Assembly: GCA_002104895.1 (NCBI GenBank)
Contig: MCFG01000227.1
Coordinates: 1-40,000, forward strand
Reading direction: 5' to 3'
DNA length: 40,000 nt
From: Anaeromyces robustus
Lineage: Eukaryota; Neocallimastigomycota; Neocallimastigomycetes; Neocallimastigales; Neocallimastigaceae
Part shown: positions 11,560 to 23,495 of the stretch, in pieces
Layout of the letters: every line of letters begins with the position of its first letter
How positions within the stretch are numbered: position 1 is the first letter of the stretch
The notes under the pieces: generated by a model
What the model was told of the DNA's origin: nothing
Seen by the model: only the letters and a program-made list of their open reading frames with translations
Database searches by the model: none
Program-made: the position numbers and the translations under genes

Positions 11560-12197
11560 TATACTGTCTTTTTTCTTTTTATAATTAAATTTCGAGTTTC
11601 ACGTTGGCCCTCGCTGGTAGGCTCAGACGTAAGTCCTACATTCAGCTCGAGTAAGTTGATAAACTGAAAGAACAGCAGTGTGAAATAGAAAAAATTATTA
11701 AAAGAAAAATATCCTTGTAAACTTCTGTGTAATTAAATACTTATTAAATTCTTAAGGTAAATTATTTATAAAATATACTAGGAGCGTTTAGAGCTCATAT
11801 ACAGAGTGTTTGGCGTAAGTAACTAGTTTCTAGTAGGTTAAGAAACTATAGTCAATTAGTTACTTAGGTATTGATAAAAGTGGGTAGTGTGAAAAGCACG
11901 CTTTCTTGGGGGAAGGAATTGTTGTGTGATAAAAAGCACGCAATATCGGACGTTCAAGTTCAATACCTTCGTAAGCTCTGGCAAATAAGGAACTTCAGTC
12001 ACCGAAGGCTGGAGGTTGGTCGTGAAGGTGAAGCGACTTTAATTATATAGTTTTAATATTTATTTCGAGGTCTAGTATATACCTCTAGTTAGTAGCTTTT
12101 GCCGGTTTATTTTTGAGTTGTAAGGCATATTAATATTTAAATTTAATAAACAATTTGAATTCCTAGTCGAGACCAATAATAAATTAATCAAATAAAG
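11560..12197 (+). promoter_or_regulatory. GC-richer 5' leader of the gag element
   Basis: This roughly 640-base leader directly precedes the gag ATG at 12198. It is visibly richer in G and C than anything nearby, for example CACGTTGGCCCTCGCTGG and GAAGGCTGGAGGTTGGTCG. AAAGCACGC occurs twice (about 11895 and 11935), each after a GTGTG-type word. Such a leader fits structured RNA used for packaging or translation in LTR retrotransposons. That role is an inference from position and composition only. Confidence 0.5.
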
Positions 12198-14119
12198 ATG
12201 AACGAAGATAACTTTCTCAATGCAAACGTTATGTACAAAGATGGATTCGCTGGAGACCGTCGTTTCTTTAAAGGTTTCCTTGCCAAAATGAACCTTGTAT
12301 TCATGTTGCAACCAGAAGAGTTTTCTGAAGATCCAGTTAAGGTTGCATACATCATTTCCAGACTTTACGGTTCTGCAATGAATTGGGCCGCAACTTTAAT
12401 TGAAAATGTGGACCCATGCTTAGATGACTATGAAGCGTTTATATCCAAGTTTAAAGCTACCTTTGGAAATTATGATTCAACCTTCATAGCAAACCAAAAG
12501 CTCAGAACCATTAAACAGAGACGTCTTGGAGATGTAAGAAGCTATATCCTGGAGTTCAATAAATACGCAGATGACTCTTCTTGGAATGAAACTGCTAAAA
12601 TGGATGCTTTTCTCGCAGGATTAAACGACAATATCGCAACTAGAATCTTAGAAATGTTTCCTGGCCACAATCCTTATTCTCTCTTCAAACCATAGCTTCT
12701 CGTATAGATTTAAGACTTTCTACTCATAATCAATATTTTAAATCGAATAATTCAAGTAATCACTCCTCTGGTCGCCATTCTAGTTCATTTCAATTTTCCC
12801 CAAGTAAATCTAATGAAACAATAACTCGTGAAGAAAAAGAAAGAAGAAGAAAAGAACATCTTTGTTTTTACTGTGGATCAAAAAATCATCAAGTTAATAA
12901 TTACCCTTTAAAGAATAAAGTAAATGAAGATGACAACAAACCCTCTTCCAGCAATGCTTTTATTTCTAATCCAGAATCCAAACCAAAACCAAGACCTAGA
13001 CTTTCTGATGATCCATCTTTGAATGCTCCTGTTGCCGAATTCAATCTACAAACTTTAAACTCTTCTTGCAATGCTAAATACTCATGATTCAGGTTCTCAA
13101 TTAAATCTTATGGATATTCACTTTGCTAAAGAAAACAATATTCCTTTCGATTCTGATTCTACTTTCCTGCCGTTTCTGGAGTAGCCGGAAATCAAACAAT
13201 TTTTGGTAAAACGTTTCCCATCTCATTGAAATATAAAAATCACCTTTGTAAAACAGAATTCTATATTGTGGATCTACCTTCGTATTGTGGTATTCTTGGA
13301 ATAGATTGGCTCGTAACTCACAATCCCTCTATCAATTTTACAACTAAAGAAATAACTTTCAATTCAAATTACTGTCTTTCAAATTGTTTAATACTCCCAA
13401 ATTCATTCGTGACGAATTCTCAAAATACAAAATCTGATAAATCTAGTAAACCTCATTCTAAAAATAATAATAATCTTGAAATCACTCTGGCAATAAACCT
13501 TCTTGTAATACTTCTTGTTTCCATCTGAACGTACAAAATCAATTAATTCACAACCTTTGAAAAATAATAATAAACCAACTCATGTTTCTAACTCTTGTTT
13601 ACATCTTTGTGAAAATTCTTGTAACCTGTTAATCTTAGTAAAATTCTTGTAATCCTGTTAATCTTGGTACAATTCTTGTAACTCTGTTAATCTTAGTAAC
13701 GATTCTTTTAATAATAATTCTTGTAATAATCTGAAATCTGGTAATCAATCTGTTTCCTCTGGCAATCCTTATTCTTGCCAAAATCAAATTCTTCAAATCA
13801 ACCTATTCAAAATATTAATTTTTCAAAACCCAATAATCCAATCTTTTCGAAGGAGAGTGTGAATGATAAAAATAAATCAAATTCATATTTTTATTCAAAA
13901 TCAAATAAATATTCTACATGTCAAAATTTTTGCTTAACAAATTCAAAAGAAATTATTAACAACTCCTCATTCTTTGCAATCAGTAATTCAAAATCAATTA
14001 AATACAAAAGAAAACAAAACAACAAATTTAAAGAATTTAAACTTGATGCATATCTCCCTTATGAAGATAAACCACCTGAAAATTTACTTTGTTACTTTGT
14101 TAAAAATAAATCAAAATGA
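12198..14119 (+). pseudogene. Gypsy-type gag-protease gene without reverse transcriptase (frameshifted)
   Basis: From ATG 12198 a Retrotrans_gag-like capsid domain reads intact to about 12680, with KVAYIISRLYGSAMNWAA, FISKFKATFG and LAGLNDNIATRIL. A frameshift near 12680 continues into a Ser-rich stretch, a degenerate zinc knuckle CFYCGSKNHQVNNY (last Cys replaced by Tyr) and PAEFNL-type sequence up to a stop near 13087. Another frame carries an aspartic protease with HDSGSQLNLMD, then (after a further shift near 13176) GVAGNQTIFG and YCGILGIDWL. A Ser/Asn-rich tail with a threefold repeat ends at 14119. No RT, RNase H or integrase follows; the 3' LTR begins 290 bases later. It is either a non-autonomous gag-only element or a pol deletion. 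Confidence 0.85.
13612..13702 (+). repeat. Threefold ~30-bp repeat in gag tail
   Basis: Three imperfect copies of a unit built on AATTCTTGTAA, CTGTTAATCTT and AGTA follow one another. In frame they read as NSCN-PVNL-like repeats. They sit in the Ser/Asn-rich tail of the gag-protease element. Confidence 0.75.
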
Positions 14120-14411
14120 AAAAGAAAAACTTAAATAATGAATCTCAACTATTAATCTTATTCTATCAATATTTTTATTAATATCAAACTTAGTATTATT
14201 ATTAGTTTAAATCTTAGTTTAGTTTAGTTTAGTTTAGCTTATTATTATTATTAATACCATGTAAACTTTATTAATATTCATGTATCTTTATTAATATCAA
14301 ATTATTTTATTTTTACACCTATATAGTTTAAAATTTAGTTAAAAAAATTTCCTAGTATAGTTTAGCCTAGTTTTAAGATTCGTCTGGTATCCGAATCCTA
14401 AAGGAGGACCA
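14120..14411 (+). other. 3' untranslated region and polypurine tract of the gag element
   Basis: Non-coding. It holds a TTTAG pentamer run (about 14215-14237) and ends with the purine-rich AAAGGAGGACCA directly before the LTR terminus TGTAACGAA. This is where a plus-strand primer tract is expected, and it fixes the LTR at 14412 as the 3' LTR of a plus-strand element. Confidence 0.65.
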
Positions 14412-15126
14412 TGTAACGAATCTCTCAATTAGTAAAATAGTAACCATGGTCTAGTGGTTAGTAACTATGACCATCTGGGCGAACACTCTAGGTTCGACTC
14501 ACACCTTGTTCCAAATTTTATAAAAATTTTATTTTAAATTTATTTATTATAAATTTCTGTATTTTATTCTGTATTTGTTTCTGTATTTTATTTCTGTATT
14601 TCTTTATAGAATTACATGGAATAAAATTAGAAACTTTAAGAAAAAATTATATAATATTTCTTTATTTTTCTATGAGATTCATTTTATATCAAAATATCTT
14701 AGTTTCTAGCAATTTTTATTAATTTTTATGAACTTTTATTTTTAAAACTATTTTTCCGCAAAAAGTATAAATAGGTGTAAAATCTTTAGTTAAAATATTT
14801 TTCTTTGTGCTTTTATTCTTTTATAACTTTATATATATTAGTAATAATTAATTCATAAGTAGTTCGAAATACTACAAAGATTAATTATTATTAATTTTTA
14901 ATAATTAATAAAACTAAATTCTAATAAAACATATTTTAAATAAAAATAAAATAAAACTTAAAACTAAATCTTACTAATATATATATCTCGACACCGACCT
15001 TTCAGGTTAACAAAGGAAAGGTGTTCTGATATTGCAATAAGTATCTTTTATTTTAAATTTTATTTTGTTTGTGTTTACTTCAGATTTTGGTGTCAATTGT
15101 AATATTGGAACTACCGTTCCGTTACA
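14412..15126 (+). repeat. Complete LTR, T subfamily, with TATA box, hairpin and tRNA-like A and B boxes
   Basis: The LTR runs from TGTAACGAATC to CCGTTCCGTTACA (715 bp, termini inverted over TGTAACG). It follows a polypurine tract, so it is the 3' LTR of the gag element. A hairpin ATGGTC-TAGT / ACTATGACCAT with loop GGTTAGTA lies at 14446-14474. TAGTGGTTAG (14452-14461) resembles a tRNA A box and GGTTCGACTC (14491-14500) a B box, about 29 bases apart. A TATA box (TATAAATA) is at 14766-14773. The last 150 bases recur inverted at 8947. The sequence on its right is copia B; no target-site duplication is visible. Confidence 0.85.
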
Positions 15127-16783
15127 TATAAATAATAATTATAATTCTATTAATTATTCTAATAATACTAACAATGAAAATTTTATTAATATTTTAAATT
15201 TAGATAATGAAAATAGTAATCCAAAATCTTACACTACCAAAAATATCAAAACAGAAGTACCATTAACTTATTCCGACATTTTCAAACGAGAAGATTGGGC
15301 CGCCTGGATAAGAGCTGTTAAAGATGAACTCAAGAACTTATATGAAAATAAAGTTATGAAATACGTGGAGAAGATTCCAGATAATAAATGTCCAATAAAA
15401 ACTAAATGGGTATTTGCAATAAAGAAAAACCAACAAAATAAGGTCATTAAATATAAAGCGCGATTAGTAGCGAAAGGATATGATCAAATATTTGGTATTG
15501 ATTATGAAATTATCTATTCTCCCACTTTAGACATAATTTGTATTAGAATAATTTTAACTCTGGCTGCCAAATTAAAGTGGAATACCTATCAATTGGATAT
15601 CAAGGCAGCATATCTAAATGCTCCAATTGATAAAGAAGTATTCGTAGAAATCCCCAAAGGAGATCCAAATTATCAAAAAGGATTCTGGCTGTTAAAGAAA
15701 TCACTATATGGACTCAAACAATCTGGCCGCAACTGGAATAAAACAATCTCATCCTTTCTTAGAAAGTTAAAGTTCATCCAATCTAAATCTGAACCTTGTC
15801 TTTTCTTTAAAAAGGACTATAATAACAAAATTTCATGTATCATTGGACTTTATGTGGATGACTTTATAATTACAGGATACAATCACGAACTTATCCACAT
15901 TATATCAATTATCAAAAACAAATATAAAGTATCTAATTGTACCCCAATCAAATTTATTTTGGGTATACAAATTGATCAAGAAAAATTCTCATATTCAATC
16001 TCCCAAAAATCATTTATTCTTAACTTATTATCAAAATTCAATATTACCAATATCCAAAAATCAAAATCTCCATTTTCGGGTGACAATAATAAATCTAATA
16101 ATAAGAATAATTTAATTCCTTTTAACAAAACAACTTACAAATCCGCTATTGGCTCATTAATCCATTTAAGTAAATGCACAAGACCTGATATTACATTTGC
16201 TGTGCATAACGCCGCTAGACATTGTGAATCTCCTACTCTTGCTGATTGGAATAAATTACTAACTATTTTTAAATATTTAAATTATACTTTAGATTATAAA
16301 ATCACTTTTGACGGTTCTGGCGACATTATAGCTTTTGCTGATGCTGATTTTGGGGGAGATAAAGAAGATAGAAAATCAACCTCAGGAAACCTTATCTGCG
16401 TAGGAAATAAACCTATTTTTTGGAACTCGAAAAAACAAAACACTGTAGCTCTATCTACCGCCGAAGCCGAATTCATTAGTACTTGCGAATTAACAAGAAA
16501 AATATTATGGTTACAAAATATTATATTAGAATTATTTAACAAAGAATATACCATAACAATCTTTTCTGACAATAACCCCAGCATTAAAACAATACAAAAT
16601 GGTCAATTTAATAATAATTTAAAACATATAGATATTAAACAACATTTTATTTTTGAAGCATATAAAAATAATAAAATTAATTTGGAATATATAAACTCCG
16701 AAAATATGTTGGCGGATGTACTAACAAAAAATGTAAAAAGACCTATTATGACAAAGTTTACAAACTTAATTTTTGATAAATAA
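15127..16783 (+). CDS. Ty1/copia retrotransposon B, reverse transcriptase and RNase H half of pol (5' truncated)
   Basis: An uninterrupted frame of about 550 codons encodes the C-terminal half of a copia polyprotein. It starts in the Asn-rich linker and proceeds through WAAWIRAVKDELKNL and TKWVFAIKKN. Further on come KARLVAKGYDQ, LDIKAAYLNAPI, the active site GLYVDDFIITGY and GSLIHLSKCTRPDI. RNase H follows with FADADFGGDKEDRKSTSG, STAEAEFIS and FSDNNPS; it ends in ENMLADVLTKNV and TAA. All catalytic residues are present. Gag, protease and integrase are absent because the LTR at 14412-15126 abuts the linker. The frame stays open back into that LTR (to about 15065) but without an ATG. It is only about half identical to copia A by eye, so it is a different family. 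Confidence 0.92.
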
Positions 16784-16795
16784 ATAAATAATTAA

Positions 16796-17133
16796 GTTTG
16801 AGGGGGAGTGAAAGAATAAAAATTAAATATAAATCTTAAATAATAATAATTTCTTTTATTAATATTATGCATTTAATAGATTTATGCATAAATACAATTT
16901 ATTTATTTACAATAATGAGAATCATATGATATACATAGCATAATAAATAATTTCTAATACGCCACAATTTAAGATATAAAAAGATCATGTATTCTTCCAT
17001 AATTTTATGTTTCTTGTAATTACCTTTTATTAAAAATATACTTAATAAAATATAATAAATAAAATTTATATTAAAACAAATTTATAATTATTATATATAT
17101 TATTATTTTATATTCAAGATAATTAACAAAGCA
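16796..17133 (+). repeat. Polypurine tract and candidate 3' LTR of copia B
   Basis: Twelve bases after the pol stop, AAGTTTGAGGGGGAG forms a classic polypurine tract. TGAAAG at 16809 is then the expected LTR start. TAAATACAATT near 16889 could be a TATA box. The right end is not certain: no second copy is present for comparison, and the sequence runs into the AAAT microsatellite. About 17118-17133 (AATTAACA/AAGCA) is a guess. Confidence 0.55.
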
Positions 17134-17146
17134 TTATTTAATAAAT

Positions 17147-17527
<381 letters not shown>

Positions 17528-18963
17528 TAATAATTGTTTAATAATTAATTTTATTAATTATATATTTTATTATTTTTATTTTTGAGATTATATAAGATAT
17601 AATAATATATATAATAATATATACCATCGTATATTTTTACCAATCATAATTTTAGTTAATATATTTTATCCGTAAAAAGGAATATGGTAACCATATATTA
17701 GAATATAATTGAGCATATATTAATATTAAATACATGCTTAATAATTAAAAAAAATCTTAAATGATGAATTTTTTTTTATTAAAAAAACACAGAACGTAAA
17801 AACTAAATGTTTTTAATTAATAATAATAATAATAAAGAAGCCTTTTAATTCTATTATCTCCTTTTTTAAAATAGTTCATAATGATTCAAATAATTGTATA
17901 ATAATCATAATCATAATAATAATAATCATAATAATAGATATTAGATTTTAATAAAGAATAATAATCACCTTTATAAGAATGTTTATTTTCTTTTAATTTT
18001 AGATAATGCATAATGAATAATAATGAATAATAATAAAGTGTTATTTAACAAATTGTTTTTTTTTTTTATAAGTGGATTCTTAGTATTTTTAGATAATACA
18101 ATTTTTATTTCATTTTTTTCCATATTTTTTTTTTTTTATATTTCATTTTAATCTATTTTGGAAAAATTTATTATTTATTAACTCATACATTCATTTATTA
18201 ATTATTATTAATTTATTTAATTATTTATTTTCATTTATTTAATTATATAAATATTTTGATCTTATATTTTTTATATATTTCAATATACTATAAATAAATC
18301 TAAAATATATTAAAGTATATTGTAATATATAACTATATATTATTAGAATATTATCAAAAATTTATTTTTAATTAAAAAAAAGCATTTTTAATATAGATAT
18401 TTTTTTTAAAAAAAAAAAAAGAAAAATTATAAAATTTTACTTTTTGTATATAAAATCAAAATATTTTTTATCCTTTTTTTTTTTTTTTTATAAAACGTTT
18501 TTAATAATAATAATAAGAATATTTTTTATAACATTTTTAGTATAAAAACTTTATAATTTAATGATGGCATAAATTAATGAATAAAATTTTTAATTATGTT
18601 TTCTTTCTTTAATAATTTCTTTTTAAAATTCATTATTTAGATATTACAGAATTATTTTTTTTTTTTTAATTATAATTTGAAAAAAAGTATTTAATAATGA
18701 AAAATTATAATGAATTTTATAGAAATTCATGTTAATCCATTTAATATATAATAGATAATAATTTAATATATATATAGAATAAAAGAAATTATAAAATTAA
18801 AAACAATATTTATTGGTAACCATATTTAATTTAAGCTTTTTTTATATTTTTTCTTCAAACCAATTTTAAATTTTTAATATATTACTTTTGTAATAAGACT
18901 ATCAATAATACTATAGTTATTAGTAATAATTAATTAATTAATAAAATTAAAAAAAAAAAAAAT
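17528..18963. other. AT-rich intergenic DNA upstream of GCL
   Basis: Homopolymer A and T runs with short ATAAT repeats and no coding frame. It must contain the GCL promoter and 5' leader; no core promoter motif stands out against the AT background. The gene's ATG follows a run of about 13 A. Confidence 0.6.
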
Positions 18964-21900
18964 ATGGGTCTTCTTAGTCTTGGAACTCCATTGCCATGGA
19001 ATAAAGCATCAAAATATGCAGACCATGTTCGTAAACATGGTATTATTCAATTTTTAAATGTTTGGAAGAAGGAAAAAATGCATAGAAGAACAAATTTATT
19101 ATGGGGTGACGAAGTAAAATTTAGTTTTTATTATTCTTTTTATAATATATTTATAATAAAAAATTTTAGAAATAATAATAAAAAAATATATATATATAAA
19201 TATATAAATATTATATATATAAATTTAAATTTTAATAAAATTATATATTATTTTTAAAGATTGAATATACTGTTGTACATATGAATAAAGACCATAAAGC
19301 AAGAATTAGTATACATGCAGCAGAAATATTACATGAGTTACAGGAAGACGAAAAAAACAAGTAATTTATTTTATTTTTAATATAATTTATGTTTAATAAA
19401 TTATTTAGAGAAAAAGTTTTTTTTTTTTTTTTTTTTGTTAAATGATTCTTATATCTTATATATATATATATTTTTTTTTTCATTTTTTTTATTTTTGTTG
19501 TATTAAAATAATTTTATTAAAGAAAAAACTATAATGCGTCTTGGAAACCAGAATATGCGAAATATATGATAGAAGGTACTCCAAACCAACCTTATGGGTC
19601 AACAATATATGATTTATTGACAGTAGAGAATAATATGAAAAATAGGTAATTAGTATTTTTTTTTTATATTATTATCTTATTATATAAAAAAATAATAATT
19701 AATAATTATAATAATTAATAATTATAATAATTAATATTTATAATAAGATAATAAATAAATAAATAAATAAATATTAAAAAGTTTCATAAATATAATTATT
19801 AAATATAATTTTAATATATATTAATATTATTTATCTATATTATATAATATTATTTAAAGACGTAAATTAATAAGGGAAAAATTAAATAAAGATGAAATTG
19901 TTACTTCATTGACTACTTTCCCAACATTAGGTGCTAAAGATTTTATATATCCTCCTTATTTACCAACAGCTGATTCTGGTAGTAGTCAAAGTTTATATAT
20001 ACCCGAGGAAGCTATTACATCTCATGCTCGTTTCCCGTAATTATTTAAAATTTTACATTTATCTATTGATAATTATTATATATATATATATATATAAATT
20101 ATTATTTATAGATAAAAAATTTAAAATCTATATATTCTTATTTTAATTTTAAATCACATATATTCATATATTAATTTAAAACTCCATATATTCTAATTTT
20201 ATATTCTATATTTTATATTCTATATAAATATTTATATATTTATTATTTTATTATTTTATTATTTTTATTTTTATTTTTATCTATATATTATTTTTATTTT
20301 TATTTTTATTTATATATTATATAATTTTGCATATATTATTTATATATATATAAAATAAAAAGAACTTTAACTGCAAATATACGAAAACGTCGTGGATCAA
20401 AAGTTGCCATTAATTTACCTATATATAAAGATAAAAATACCCCATCACCATTTTTAGAACCATGTCCAGAATCATTGTCAAAAGTATTAAAAAAGGAAAA
20501 TGAAAATCTTAAAAAAGCAAGTGAATCAGAAAAAGTATCATATTTATCAAAAAAATTATTTACAAAAATTCTTAATTCTAATAGTAATGGTCAATTATCA
20601 TTACCAGAAATAGTATCAGATGCTAAAAAGGATCATGTTTATTTAGATTGTATGTGTTTTGGTATGGGATGTTCATGTTTACAAATTACTTTTCAAGCAT
20701 GCTGTATTGAAGAAGCTCGTAAATTATATGATCTTTTAGCTCCAATGAGTCCAATTATGTTAGCTATTACTGCAGGTGCACCTGCTTATAAAGGATATTT
20801 AACCGATACCGATTGCCGTTGGGATGTTATTTCAGGTAGTGTTGATGATCGTAATGAAGAAGAAAGAGGTTTAAAACCTTTAAAAAATTCACGTTTTGTT
20901 ATAAATAAATCTAGATATGATTCTATTGATTCTTATTTAAGTCCAGGTCCACAATATTTCAGAGATCATCAATTTAAAAATCATTATCTTAGTACAGAAA
21001 ATGAAAATGGAAATGAAAATAAAAATTCATGTTGTAATACCCCTCATCATCATACTTCTAAATGTCATGGTCATAAAGAAAATCATGTTTCAGATTGTTG
21101 TTTTTCAAGTATAAGTCATTATAAATCAAAATATAATGATATTCCATTAGTATATGATAAAGATATTTATAAAAAATTAATAGATAATCGAGTTGATGAT
21201 CTTTTAGCTAAACATATTGCTCATTTATTTATAAGAGATCCTATTGTTATTTTTAATGAATTATTAAATCAAAATGATAATAAAAGTATGGATCATTTTG
21301 AAAATATACAATCTACAAATTGGCAAACTTTAAGATTTAAACCACCACCAAGTAATTCAGATATTGGATGGAGAGTTGAATTTAGAAGTATGGAAGTTCA
21401 ATTAACTGATTTTGCTAATGCTGCTTTTTCAATTTTCATAGTTTTACTTACACGTACTATTCTTGCTTTTAATCTTAATTTTTATATCCCTATATCAAAA
21501 GTTGATGAAAATATGAAAACAGCTCAAATTCGTGATGCGGCTAGAACTAAAAAATTTTGGTTTAGAAAAAATATTATTCCAACAGATTCAGTATTTGAAG
21601 GTAAACATTCTGATGATAATAATAATAATCAAAATGAAAATGGAGATAGAAATAGAAATAGAAATGAAGGTGAAAATGAAGATGAAGATGAAGATGCTTT
21701 TGAATTAATGACTATTAATGAAATATTTAATGGAAATCCAAAAAATAATTTTATGGGACTTATACCACTTATTCGTAGTTATTTATCATCCATTCGTCTT
21801 GATACCAATACTTTTTCTTCACTTGAACGTTATTTATATTTCATTTCTAAAAGAGCTAGTGGTGAATTAGTTACTGATGCCGTATGGATTAGAAATTTCA

Positions 21901-22421
21901 TTAGATCTCATAAAGATTATAAACAAGATAGTATAGTAAATAGTACTATTGTTTATGATTTATGTAAAATTTTAGAAGGTGTTAATCAAGGTAGAGAAAG
22001 TGCTTTAATGAGAATTTATAAAACTGTTGGGGATGGAATTTTTGGATCAAAATCTATTTTTAGTTCAGATCATATTAATATTATTAATTCTACACCATTT
22101 TGTAATTATTATAATAAAACAGATCGTCTTCCATGTCTTCAATCTCATTGTTTTACTCGTTTTTCAAAAGATCATTGTGAATTTTTACAATATAAACGTT
22201 TTGTTCATTTAAATCTTAATCGACAAAGAAGAAAATATAGTTATCATCGTTGTTTTATTAATGATTTAAATAATGTTTATCCTGGTACTTTAGATGAATG
22301 TTATGTCTCTCATTCTAATTTTTCAAAAAATATTACCTTATCTGAATTAAATCATATTAAAAATCAAGATATTTCAATTTCATATCCATTACCATGGTTA
22401 AAACAAGATCAAATCTATTAA
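18964..22421 (+). CDS. GSH1: Glutamate-cysteine ligase catalytic subunit (5 exons, 869 aa)
   Basis: The enzyme joins L-glutamate and L-cysteine with ATP in the first, rate-setting step of glutathione synthesis in the cytosol. Exons are 18964-19113, 19260-19360, 19523-19645, 19860-20036 and 20363-22421. All introns are GT-AG and the phases close to 870 codons. Hallmarks in order are MGLLSLGTPLPW (residue 1), LLWGDEIEY (46-54, spliced across intron 1), SLYIPEEAI, NIRKRRG, CFGMGCSCLQITFQAC (about 282-297), YLTDTDCRWDVISGSVDDR (about 329-347), RYDSIDSYL, LAKHIAHLFIRDP, WRVEFRSMEVQLTDFANAAF and KRASGEL. Unusual features are a Cys/His-rich insertion at about 400-430, an Asn/Glu/Asp-rich insertion at about 600-630, and a Cys-containing C-terminal tail of about 140 residues. 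Together these make it longer than typical fungal or animal forms (about 640-700). It converges with CFAP221. Confidence 0.96.
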
Positions 22422-23495
22422 GATTATTATTTTTTTTTAAAAAAAAGAAAGAAAGGAAAAAGAATTTTTTTTTTTTTCAAGTTATATAATTATTAAGTTA
22501 TAATATTATTATAATATAATAAATGAAAATAATGACCAAGGAAGATAAATATTAAAAACCTTATATATAATATATATCATTAAATATACAAAAAAAAAAA
22601 AAAGTAAGGAAAAACACCAATAACAATTAAAAACAAAACTATAAAACTAAAAAAAGCAGAGAAAGAAAGAATTGGTTCTTTTTTTTTTTATATTTATTAT
22701 AAATTATAAATTTAATAATACAAATTTTATTTTATAGAGTATTTTTTTTTTTTTTTTTAATTTATTCAATATATTTTTTTTAATATTCATATATATATAG
22801 AAAGAAAATACTAAATGATTGATAACATATAGTTTATATATATAAAAATTAAGTAAAAAAAAAAAAAAAAAAAAAAAGTTAATTTATTCATATACATAAA
22901 TTAAGTGATATTTAGTTTTTTTTTTATTATATTTTTTATTTTTTATGAAACAAAGAACAAATCAATAAAAAAAACAAAAAAACAAAAAAAAAAAAACATA
23001 AAAAACAAAAAAAATCAAAAAAATCAAAAAAGCGAAAAAAAAAAAAAAAAAAAAAGCAAAAAAAATCAAAAAAAAAAAAAAAAAAAATCAAAAAAATCAA
23101 AAAAAATCAAAAAAAAAAAAAAAAAAATCAAAAAAAAAAAAAAAAAAAATAAGAATCGAAGTTGATTAATAAACATTTATAAAATAAATTATAAAAAAAT
23201 AAAAACAAAAATAAATAAAAAAACATTTAAAAAAAAATAATAATAAATAAATCATGACATAAATATGTATATAATATATATATATATTTATAATGGTTAA
23301 TTAATAAAAATATTTTATTTTATTTTTGTTTGGTTTTACCTTTTTCTTAAATTAAATTAAGAATACTAATATTTATTTATTTATTTTATTTTATTTTATT
23401 TTATTTTATTTTATTTTTTTTTTTTTTTTTTTTAAAAAAAGTAAATATATATATTATATTATTATTGTCATTATATATATATAATATATATTTAA
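22422..23495. other. Convergent intergenic region with A-rich tract
   Basis: This lies between the 3' ends of GCL (+) and CFAP221 (-). It is non-coding and dominated by poly-A and poly-T. A strikingly A-rich block at about 22965-23152 repeats AAAAAATC units and reads as a meaningless Lys/Asn/Ser frame. TTTTA repeats fill 23382-23415. Both genes' polyadenylation sites must lie here, but AATAAA-like words are too common in this composition to assign. Confidence 0.6.

Noticed and set aside
14446-14510. A true tRNA gene
   Set aside because: A and B box words are present, but acceptor, anticodon and T stems do not pair into a full cloverleaf, and the segment is part of an LTR family.
15065-15126. 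Start of the copia B frame inside the LTR
   Set aside because: The frame is open but starts with TTG, and the LTR terminus at 15126 marks the junction; the extension is fortuitous.
16294-16584. Minus-strand frame within copia B
   Set aside because: Antisense shadow of the RNase H coding sequence.
22905-23165. Lys-rich open frame
   Set aside because: Product of an A-rich tract; no homology, and it lies between two convergent gene ends.
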